64,000 bases of DNA. Source: Cylindrotheca closterium. Taxonomy: Eukaryota > Bacillariophyta > Bacillariophyceae > Bacillariales > Bacillariaceae. The stretch spans positions 1 to 64,000 of the forward strand of contig CAKOGP040001980.1 of NCBI GenBank assembly GCA_933822405.4, written 5' to 3'. The notes beneath the pieces were generated by a model that saw only the letters and a program-made list of their open reading frames with translations, did not search any database and had not been told where the DNA came from. Each line of letters opens with the position of its first letter. Position 1 is the stretch's first letter. This document shows positions 53,258 to 62,326 of this stretch, piece after piece. The translations under genes were made by a program, and so were the position numbers.

Positions 53258-55979
53258 TTACCACTTCACTTGAAGAGAACCCCTGTCATCTGTGTTTTCC
53301 TCGACATTCGTAGATGCCAGATTGAGTCTTTCACCGTCTAGTCGATCGTTTGCACCTCCCTTTGCAAGCACATTGTTGAATGATTTGTCGTTGCTGAGCA
53401 ATTTCACAGCCTCACCGACTTGCTTGTCTGTTTTTAGACCACGTTGCAAAATCATACTTTCTGGCAGATATCTTGCAAGAATGCTATTGGTGATATCTTC
53501 CTTGATATCGTCCTTGTATTTCTCAAAGTCGTTCTTGATTTCTCTCACAATGCTAGCCTGAAGTGTTTCCACTTCTTTCTCAGATCCCTTGTATCCACTC
53601 TCCTTCAAGACACGCTTCAACTCTGTCAAAGCGTTCAAATATATGCCGTCCAACTTGATGTCCCCAGAAACCCTCTTCTTTTCCACAAAATCCTGGAAAT
53701 CTTTGTATGTTTTGTCCGAAATCCGAAAGTCATTGGTAAGTTCGTTGGTTTTGCTCCACTGTGCAGCAAACTCTCCAAACATTTCTGACCGTAAGAGCGT
53801 TACTTCCAATGCCGAAGCCTTGGGTGCTGGAACCTTGTAATCAGCTTCCACACCTCCCCCATCTTTAACAATTCGTCCTGCCTTGGTGTAGAAGACCTGT
53901 CGGTCCCGTTCTTGCACTTTCGACGACCGGAACTTGCCTTCGCCCTCATTGAGTCCACCACCCTCGCTGTAGTTGATGCCTTGGATGCAACGACCACTTG
54001 GTGTGTAATACTTTGCAACTGTGAACTTCAAGGCTGTATTAAATGGTAAATCTTCAACATTTTGCACCAATCCTTTCCCAAAGGTGCGATCCGAGCCAAC
54101 AATGACACCAACGTCTAGATCTTGGACGGCACCAGAAACAATCTCAGCAGCACTTGCAGTGCCTCTGTTAACAAGGACAGCAAGTTTCGTCGTCGGCTCC
54201 AATATGGGATCAACTCGGCTTCGATAAGTGACCCCAGGAAATCCTCGCCCTCTTGCGGAGACAATGTCACTGTTCTTTGGTACCAAAAGTGAGGCAACAT
54301 CAACGGCAGAAGTTAGCAAACCACCAGGATTCCCTCTCATGTCCAAAACGAGACCCTTCAAGGTTTGCTCTCCATTGGTCATATCTTCATAGGTCTGTTC
54401 CAATCCGAGAATCGCCTGGCGCACTTCGCTACCTGCATTGGCAGAAAAGCCAGACAACGAAATATACCCAATGCCGTCTTTTGGATCCCCAACAAATGTA
54501 GCGAGCTTGACATCTCGCAATTGGACAATTCGTCGTGGCATGGCGATTTCTTGCGTCCCATCAACACCTACACGGTCGAATTTGATGCTGACCATAGTGC
54601 CCGGTTCACCACGCAGAACGTTGCGAACGTCTTCCACGGACGTATTTTCGGTAATTTCAAGATCGTCGACAGCTCTCAATTTGTCACCGACTCGTAAACC
54701 ATAATCAAAAGCGTAACCTTCAAAAGCAGAAACTACCCGAATTCCACGTTCTCTGGCCTTCAATAGAGCTCTCTTTTCGTCTTTTCTGCTTTGAAAGTTA
54801 AAGTCGTCGTCGTCGTCGTACTCGTCGTCAAAATCGTCCTGCAAAGCTTTGCTGCTTGTGCTCATGTCACCATCTTCCAGCTGCCTGCTGTCTTCGATCG
54901 CATCTTTGGGCAGTAGCTTACTTCCAGATTGCTGCAATGAGCTTGGGGACGATGCGGCTTTTTGCATTCGAACAATATCCTTGGGCGTCGCGCCAGCAAT
55001 GACCAAACCGACACCTCCGTACAATCCACGAATACCTTCGGTCAGTTGTTGTGCCTCTTCTCGTGCCTCGAATTCGGTGTATGGATCAAGTGATCTGAGC
55101 ATTGCAGAAACCCCAGTTTCAAACAATTTGTTCGTATCGACAGGATCGACGTATCCTGCGTCGAGGTCGGACAAAATGGTTTCAAACAGAGTCACAGGTT
55201 CCGACAAGGTTTCCACGCTGGAGTAGACAGGAACCAAAATGGCGCCCAGCGTTAAAAAGCAGCCAAAGAAGAATCCAACGAGCCCATTGCGGAAGGCTGG
55301 GAAAAAATCACACCACTTGGTCCAAAGGCTGGTCAAAATGGCAGCTACGGGTGGAGGAAGCTTGTCGAATAGTTTCTGAATGAATTCTTCTATCGAAGAT
55401 TTGACTCCATCAATAGATGTCTTGATGGACTCTATTGGATTTGATCCGTTGGATTTTTCACCGTCGTTATCGTCATCGTCGTCGTTTTCATTTCGAAGCG
55501 ACAGTGCCGTCACTTTTTTGCTACGAAACGACAAACTGCCAACTTGCTTATTGATCCTGTAGTACATGTGCATAGAATTTGAAAGAAAAAGTTATCGAGA
55601 CGTGAAATGAGCATCTGTTGCAATTGAAAAACAAGCCATGACGGCGCAGTGACGATCGACGAGAATTCCGACGACGACGACAACGACGACGATGAAAATT
55701 GCCCCAATGCTTGCCAAGTACAACAATGATCTGGACATACCTTCGACGAAGCCGATCTCTTTTCCTGATTCGTAGACTGTAATACTCCCCACGGCTCAGC
55801 ATGTTGTGTGTAATTGGACAACTCTGATCCCTCAACGACGAGCCATCCCAAACGAAACATCGATTCGATTGCGCTTGTGGAACAAAAGCGTAAGTGCATG
55901 TTGGAACTGACAACATTGTCAGCAGGGGCAATGCCAACATTGGCATCCGCCGTGACTGTGTAGTCTTCTGAATGGTCAT
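53258..55979 (-). CDS. CTPA: Plastid carboxyl-terminal processing peptidase (CtpA, S41)
   Basis: Two exons (55979-55741 and 55556-53258; a 184-nt CGT-rich intron) give 845 aa. The leader has a signal peptide and TYAFVPQ (ASAFAP-like), so plastid import is expected. A membrane segment (NGLVGFFFGCFLTLGAILVP) follows an Asp-rich stretch. The PDZ domain and S41 core follow: VNRGTASAAEIVSGAVQD with the catalytic Ser, and GSDRTFGKGLVQ with the Lys. CtpA cleaves the D1 C-terminal extension to activate photosystem II. The PDZ is split by about 80 residues including a DDFDDEYDDDDDF acidic run, and the C-terminal 150 residues after the core are an added helical domain. Cyanobacterial CtpA is about 420 aa. 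Confidence 0.93.
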
Positions 55980-56314
55980 TCTCGAATCAGCTTTGGAGAG
56001 TCTTGAGCGACGCAGAGTAGGATGCAAAAAGTGAGAGGGTTGAAAAAGAATTGGCTTCCAAAACAGAATTCTAACGTTGGGTGTAGAAGAATACAATATG
56101 TGGACCGGTAGCTTGGACCTTCTGTGATTGGTGATGTGGTAAATTCTCATGGTGTTCTGTTCTGATTGGTCGTTTCTGTAGGTTCCGATTATTCGAAATT
56201 TCGTCTGTTGACGACGTGTAAAATTTTGGTAGATGAAAAGGAGTATTTTAAGATCAGGTAGTGTGCACACTAGCGGTATCGTACTGTACAATTATGTTTT
56301 GCTCATGATAGTCA
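55980..56314. other. Spacer upstream of CTPA
   Basis: 335 nt. CTPA frame is open upstream but lacks a better start. GTACTGTACAATT lies at 56281, close to the stop of the next gene. No separate gene seen. Confidence 0.4.
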
Positions 56315-57208
56315 TTATCGTAAGCGGGCTACAAAGTGAATCATAGTCCGGCCGTGATCAGAATCCATGGCAATTTCCTCATACAAAATCTCCCAAGTAG
56401 CACTATCATCTTCGCCCTTGCTTGTTTCAAAGAGTTCTTTCAGTTGACTTCGTTGCAGAACAGTCTTTTCAGTAGGGTGTTCAAACTTCCATGGTGCCCC
56501 ATCGTAGGGTTTACAGAAATGGCTGATGGCAAAAATTGTCCCACTCTTCAGGCTACCACTACTGTTTCGAGCAATGGCTTCGACCAACGATGGCTTCCAA
56601 AATCTTACTGCCAAGAGCGCGATTACTTTTCGATTTTTCAATAGTTCTTCTGCACCCTTCTCTAAGGTGGACAAATCCATCTTGATACACGATGTCAACT
56701 TTCCCACCCCTCGTCGTTCCCAGAATGCATTCACTATCCCCTGCTCCTTGGCATTGTACCGATGATCAATGCCCACCACTCGTCGAAACGGAACTTGCGC
56801 CGCCTTCAACTCTTCGGCCAAAAATGTCACGTCTCGAGCAGCCCCACTGGCCAAATCCCAAACCTCGTAGTCCGATTCGATAGCGTGGTCATACTTCGTC
56901 ATATTTCCCTCTTGTTTGTAGCTCGGATCTTCCACGCTTCTCAGGGATTCCATGAGTAGTGGCAGTACGACGGTTTCCACCATTTTGTCAGGTTGCCACA
57001 GTCGCGGTAATGGATAGGCCACCTCCTCCTCGTCACATCGCACCAAACCTAGTTTCTCGGCCTGCTCCCAGAGCCCTGCATCATCAATCAGGATATTCGT
57101 TACCAACCATGGTTTCTGCGCTCGTTTACGAGCATTGTCTGTGGATCCCAACAAAAAGGAAGAAGCCTTTGGCAAATCGCTGGACCGTACTAGAATGGCA
57201 AATTCCAC
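56315..57208 (-). CDS. SAM-dependent methyltransferase-like protein with N-terminal rhodanese-like region (5' end unresolved)
   Basis: The open frame spans 297 codons but begins at a GTG (57208); no ATG precedes it in frame before a stop. The true start is therefore in an unseen upstream exon, or at ATG 56983. VWDLASGAARDVTFLAEELK is SAM motif I (D-x-G-x-G variant with Ser-Gly), and VVGIDHRY supplies the acidic ribose contact. The region PWLVTNILIDDAGLW matches the N-terminal part of a rhodanese-methyltransferase family seen in bacteria. GTIFAISHFC and the C-terminal MIHFVARLR complete a class I fold. Substrate unknown. It abuts the divergent gene at 57209. Confidence 0.6.
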   Translation of the reverse strand: MEFAILVRSSDLPKASSFLLGSTDNARKRAQKPWLVTNILIDDAGLWEQAEKLGLVRCDEEEVAYPLPRLWQPDKMVETVVLPLLMESLRSVEDPSYKQEGNMTKYDHAIESDYEVWDLASGAARDVTFLAEELKAAQVPFRRVVGIDHRYNAKEQGIVNAFWERRGVGKLTSCIKMDLSTLEKGAEELLKNRKVIALLAVRFWKPSLVEAIARNSSGSLKSGTIFAISHFCKPYDGAPWKFEHPTEKTVLQRSQLKELFETSKGEDDSATWEILYEEIAMDSDHGRTMIHFVARLR

Positions 57209-57968
57209 ATGTCTGGCTGTGCATTTTTATTGATATTGTTGCAGAGTAGTAGTCGTGCGAGTGTGGTGATGAAATTAGACAATTTATTTCATTCGTGCAG
57301 GAGATGGCATAACATTGCGGGGTTACCTGGTAGTTCAAAGGATCGTTCCTTCAAGCATTCAATCGGAAATGGAATCACTGAAAAGTTGGTATCGTTGGGA
57401 AATGCAAGTCGTCGTTTGGCGCGGTCGTCTGCCGATCGTAGATCCATCAAGGGCGTAGAAACAATTGCGGAACTGTTTTTTTCCTTCGTATCGGATGCTG
57501 AAGTTGATACCAGGGAACGTTTCTGGGCATACCAAGCGTTAAAGGATATAATTCGATCATTCACGCACATGGATACGGATATGAGTAGCTACTACTACCG
57601 GTAGGTCGTCAATGTCCGTGCTCAGCAATGTCTGTGCCCAATGCGCGAGCAAGTATTCCACCTAGAAAAGATGATATCTCTCTTTATGACCTGAACAATC
57701 CTTCAATAAAATAGTTGGTAAGCTATTTATAAGATATTGCTTGTCGCTTGTTTCCAGGGGCCGCATCCGTCTAATAATGAAATGGTGTTTGGATGCAATA
57801 ATCGAAGCAGAATATCATCCATCAGTGAGTTCGAATGGCGCCATAAAATCAGTAATTGACTCGTTCGAACACCGCTCTGTGCTTCGTTCGCTTCCACTTC
57901 GATCGCAGGGAAAAACCGGAACATTCATTCAACACACAACCATCATTGCTTCCCAACCCCGAAACTAA
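57209..57968 (+). CDS. Hypothetical protein
   Basis: Two exons (57209-57600 and 57758-57968; 157-nt intron, phase 2) give 200 aa. No family recognised. ATG 57269 would give MKLDNLFHSCRRWHNIAGLP, an amphipathic Arg/Ser-rich N-terminus that fits a mitochondrial presequence and would avoid overlap with the methyltransferase 5' region. The middle is helical (FWAYQALKDIIRSF, LIMKWCLDAIIEAEY). It ends 83 bp before the UBA2 start codon. Confidence 0.5.
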
Positions 57969-58051
57969 TCCCAAGGGAAAAGCTTTCCTCTTTGTCTGCA
58001 TCGAACCGGTAGTAAGAACATTGCTTCCACGAGTAGCCTGCTGGTTGAATT

Positions 58052-60338
58052 ATGAATCCGTTAGCAGGAATTGAAGCCACTGTTGGCAAAGATATGCTAC
58101 ACAAGATCCAAACATCCAAGATCTTGTTGGTTGGGTAAGTCGTTCCTGAAGTTGTTGATTTGGAAGACTACGGGGCACTGCGATTGTCGGAAAGGAGCCA
58201 CGGTACAGTGCAGATAGTGTTATTTCCCTTTGTATCTTTCTGGTTCTGATGGGGGGTCAAAATGTGTTCTACTTTGGACTGCGTCTAAACTCTCCCACGT
58301 CTGTTCACTGATCCATTCTAATCTAATCCTTCCCCTCGATTCTGATCCTTCGTTCAGTGGCGGTGGCATTGGTTGCGAATTGCTCAAGGATCTGAGTCTC
58401 AGTGGTTTTCGACATGTCGAAGTCATTGATTTGGATACCATTGACATATCCAATTTGAATCGGCAATTGCTTTTCCGAAGCCAGCACGTTGGGATGCCCA
58501 AATGTACCGTAGGGTGCCAAGTTGCTCATGATATGGTGCCTGAATTGGAAGGTGGGGAAAGTGATAACCTGCCTGAGGTAATCTACAAGGCCCATCACGG
58601 CAATGTTTGCGATGCATCCAAGTTTCACGTTCCATTTATCCAACAATTCAACCTCGTACTCAATGCCTTGGACAATGTTGAAGCCCGGCGAAGAGTCAAC
58701 CGGTTGTGCTTGGCAGCCGGTGTCCCACTGGTTGAGGCTGGAACAACTGGCTATTTGGGACAAGTTACTGTCATTCACAAACCAAGTCAAGTTGCTTGTT
58801 ATGAATGCAAAACACAAGAAACCCAAAAGGTCTATCCCATTTGTACCATTCGATCGACCCCTAGTATGCCGGTTCATACAATTGTATGGGGTAAAGAACT
58901 CTATAAGCTTCTATTTCATTCCAAGGAAGGAGAGAGTATGCTCTACGAAGACTTAGAAGGAGAAGAACCAAGTACCTATATGGAGTCTGTGATGAAACTA
59001 CGAAAGCTTCTTTGGGACGAAGGTACCGACCCGAAAGCAATCGCTGCAGCAGTGGAAGAAGTCCTCCAAGCCTTGTACGTGACAGAAATTCAAAAACAGC
59101 TGGATATGGGCCGGTACAAGGCCGCTAAAAAGACACCCACACCACTCTCCAATGACACTCTACAAAAAGGTTGCAGTAGCTCGGAGGACTGTGCTTCGGC
59201 TTCGACTACCAATATCTGGTCCACGGAGCACTGTGTGGCGCAGCTGGTGGATTGCGTTTGCATGGCTGCCAAAATGCCACGCAACGAAGTCTTGGAGAGT
59301 TTCGACAAGGATGATGGTGCGTGCTTTGCTTTCCTTTGCGGTTTTGCGATTCTTAAAATATCTTGAAGAATATTCTCATCTTATTTTCGCTCTTCTCCTT
59401 GAATCAAACAAATCAAAGACATGGCAATGCGTTTTGTAACCGCTACTTCGAACTTGAGAAGTCACGTGTTTGGAATTGATCCTTTGCAGTCCCTGTATAG
59501 TGCCAAAGGAATTGCAGGAAATATCATTCCTGCAATCGCCACGACCAATGCCATTTGTGCGGGACTCCAAGTTTTACAATGTTTCAAGATTCTGAAGGAA
59601 CAGATTCTCAAGGGAGATAACCGAGATGGTCTGGATCTCAAAGACATTTGCAAGTACATCAATTGCATTCGGAACAATACACGAAATGGCCTCTACATTA
59701 CAGCCAGCCAGTTGGAACCTCCGAATCCCAATTGCTTTGTCTGCAAGAACGCTAACATTCCTTTGACTTTAGATGTGAATGAGTTTACCTTGGAACTATT
59801 CTTGAAACTCATCCTAAAGAAACGGTTGGGATTCGAAGAGCCTACCATCATACTTGGTGGAGACTTTATCTGGGAAGAAGGGGATGGCGCAGACTCCGAA
59901 GAGTATGAATCGAATTTGAAGAAGGTACTCTCCAAGCTGCCTTGCGGTGGCATTCAACACGGATCTGTCGTAGAAGTTGACGACGCTTCGCAAAACTTGA
60001 CAATTCAAGTAACTGTGACGCACCAAGATGTCTGGGAAGGCGATGAGGTAGATGACAATCCCTTCATTGTAGGGGATGCTCCACCCCACCGTCACGAGCC
60101 CCCAAGGAAAGAAACAGCAGAGCCTCCTCCTGCTGCTGCAGCAGCCAAGCCTGCTACGGAAGAGGACGGCGATGATGATGACGATGATATAATAGTCATG
60201 ATTGACGAAGACGAAGCAAAGGCCCAGACAGAGAATGGGGATAAGAAGCGCCCCGCTCTGGACGTAGAAGGAGAAGCACCAGCAAAGAGAGCAAAGACCA
60301 GTCATGATGACGAAATCGAGGTCATTGAAATCGACTAA
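58052..60338 (+). CDS. UBA2: SUMO-activating enzyme subunit 2 (UBA2/SAE2)
   Basis: Three exons (58052-58134, 58358-59316, 59419-60338; introns 223 and 102 nt) give 653 aa. UBA2 is the catalytic half of the SUMO E1 and forms the SUMO thioester. The first splice rebuilds VGGGGIGCELLKDL, the ATP-binding loop. IDLDTIDISNLNRQLLFR is the adenylation motif, and PICTIRSTPS holds the catalytic Cys. The second splice joins FDKDD to MAMRFVTATSNLR, as in UBA2 proteins. ANAICAGLQV-type and C-terminal ubiquitin-fold blocks follow. The C-tail is acidic (DDDDDDIIVMIDED, resembling a SUMO-interacting motif) and a basic KKR stretch may be a nuclear signal. Confidence 0.95.
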
Positions 60339-60625
60339 CTACTCGTACTCCTAAACCGTAAATTTCCATTTTGAATTTTTATTAACGCGGCACTGCATTT
60401 TAAAAAATTACCCACTCTTGAATTCTTCATGACATCGTTCATACATTCACCAATCTAGAGTTCTGCAGGTCACCCATATCAGCTTTCACATGGTTTCAAT
60501 TCTATATTTTATTGGTCTAGTACAGTAGGTACCTGCTAGGTCTGGCATCACAGGACGCATGATCGTTATGAAAGCTTTCAATCGATTGGATCATCCTATA
60601 AAGATTGTTGGATAAGATTTCGTAG

Positions 60626-61015
60626 TTATACCAAGAAACCCAAAGTATCACCATTGGTCTTGGCCATCTTGATCAATTTCGTTCTCAGGTGGTAAGCACC
60701 AGCCCAGAGGCAGAATTCTCCAATAGCTTGACTGTGCAACGAAATAGCCTGTCCTCTCAATTTGAGGAGCTTGTCGTTTCCCAACACAATCTTGGCTCCG
60801 TAAACTGCAGGAGAGAAGATTCCAAACTTGGATTGTTTCCCTCCCATGTGAAGGCTGGAAACTCCGCTGCGTGCGGGGCACGCAGTTGCTTGAGCAGCGC
60901 GGCTTCGTTGAGAAACGACAAAGTTGGATCCAGAGGTGGAGGAAACCGAAGTGAATGCGTTCACGGCCGATAGGGCAACAATGAGAAGAAAGGCGATTTT
61001 TTGGAATGTCTTCAT
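60626..61015 (-). CDS. PGR5: PGR5 (proton gradient regulation 5)
   Basis: 129 aa from ATG 61015; an upstream in-frame extension to 61063 is discounted. PGR5 is a thylakoid-associated stromal protein needed for antimycin-sensitive cyclic electron flow and photosystem I protection. The mature part KFGIFSPAVYGAKIVLGNDK, LLKLRGQAISLHSQAIGEFC and IKMAKTNGDTLGFLV follows plant PGR5 (LRGKAIALHSQVITEFC, LAKKNGERLGFLA). The leader MKTFQKIAFLLIVALSAVNA plus FTS gives a signal peptide and an ASAFAP-like site. In the plant region ADAKQRQGLI the diatom copy reads AYHLRTKLI. Paired divergently with another plastid gene. Confidence 0.9.
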   Translation of the reverse strand: MKTFQKIAFLLIVALSAVNAFTSVSSTSGSNFVVSQRSRAAQATACPARSGVSSLHMGGKQSKFGIFSPAVYGAKIVLGNDKLLKLRGQAISLHSQAIGEFCLWAGAYHLRTKLIKMAKTNGDTLGFLV

Positions 61016-61380
61016 CGTGGTGTATCTGGTAGTGAGAATTGACAGTATCTGATGCAAATGCACGTGGGATTCCGATTCAAGGTCGTCGTTGCCGATCGAT
61101 TCGTTGTTCTTGTCGAAGTACCACGCAACTCTTGGACGTGGCCTAGAATGTGAATCTTAATGACGTACACTGTAGGTATCCGGGTTCTCTTTTGTGGGCG
61201 GCGGTCGAAAATCCAATCGCTTCGACTCCACCGACTGATGACGTAAGCAGAAACTGCAACTCAATCAATTGACCACACACACCAGCTGTCGCACCTGGGT
61301 GCTGGTACCAGGTACAGATATCCTCCCATTTCAATCCAGCTACTGTACTACATCCCATAAAAAACAAAAACAGGCAAAAT
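61016..61380. promoter_or_regulatory. Divergent promoter of two plastid-protein genes
   Basis: 365 nt between PGR5 and the 61381 gene. It holds GGTACCAGGTACAG near 61306 and CTACTGTACTAC at 61340, 41 bp before the plus-strand ATG. A shared promoter could coordinate the two genes; that is inference. Confidence 0.45.
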
Positions 61381-61806
61381 ATGCAGCGCAAGATGATACT
61401 TCTATTGGCATTGGCTGCTATCGGAGCCGAGGCATTTGTTCCCGCACAGAATTCGGTGTCTACTCGAGTTGAAACCTCTGCTCTCAATTTTGGAATCCCA
61501 ACATTTCAACCCAAAAAGGACGATGGCGACAAGGGGGGTGATAAGGAGGAAAAGATCGGTCTTAAAGGGCTGGCACAACTAATAACTGCTGGTATGGGCG
61601 CTCCTTTCCTTGGAGATTTCGAGGGAGTGGATAAAGATACAGGGAAAATGATGTTCTCTCTTGAAGCTAACAATCTTGTTGATGAAGAAGGCAAAAGCAA
61701 GCAAACATCTATGCCCTACTTCGAAAGCGGCTGGGTAGATGAAGCTGACCTAGAGAAGGAAAGAAAGCGAAAGGAAGGTGGCTTCAAGTTCCCCTGGCAG
61801 AATTAA
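61381..61806 (+). CDS. Small plastid-targeted protein, unknown
   Basis: 141 aa. MQRKMILLLALAAIGAEAFV is a signal peptide with an ASAFAP-like site (AEA-FVP). The mature part is charged and Lys/Glu-rich, with one conserved-looking stretch, LAQLITAGMGAPFLGDFEGV, then DKDTGKMMFSLEANN, and ends in FKFPWQN. No family recognised. It could be a small stromal or thylakoid-lumen factor. Confidence 0.65.
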   Translation: MQRKMILLLALAAIGAEAFVPAQNSVSTRVETSALNFGIPTFQPKKDDGDKGGDKEEKIGLKGLAQLITAGMGAPFLGDFEGVDKDTGKMMFSLEANNLVDEEGKSKQTSMPYFESGWVDEADLEKERKRKEGGFKFPWQN

Positions 61807-62326
61807 TTTTTCTGGCTGCTTGTCACATTATAAAATTATCATCACACGAGGACTGTATTGTAGATATTGGAAAAGAATAAGGTGGTACGAAGCTGTTTGC
61901 GTCGTCTGTCGAGTTGGAGAGGCGGAGCTCGAAGCGAAATAATGAGCATTCACCTCGTTTTGGACGATCGCAGCGACATCATCTGTTAAAATAGTTAAGA
62001 AACAAACGAAACCCATAGAATTAATGCCCCACTTCGTTGATCCAACAGATTCATCACCTCGTTCCGTTGATGAATAAAGTAGCTTGCTGTTGTACCGGTA
62101 TGAACATTGCTTTTGAACTTGAGTTACATTCATTCCCATTTCTTGCAGATTTTCCACGTGGAAGGAAGCTAAGTATGTACCCACTTTTTCTAAATTTGTG
62201 ATGATTTTGATGGATATTGCTACTCTTATTCGTTTGAAATAGAATGAACAATAGCCCAAGCCATCAAGGGGCGTTGAATTGGTTGTCAAGACAAGATAAA
62301 GAACTGATTATCGTTCAGCCGTTCAA
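61807..62326. other. Spacer; weak minus-strand ORF
   Basis: 520 nt. A minus-strand ORF (61828-62289, 153 codons) has no family match, and its composition is like that of spacer. I do not support it as a gene. Confidence 0.4.

Noticed and set aside
61828..62289. 153-codon minus-strand ORF
   Set aside because: No recognisable domain and no splice or start support; could be chance in an AT-rich spacer.
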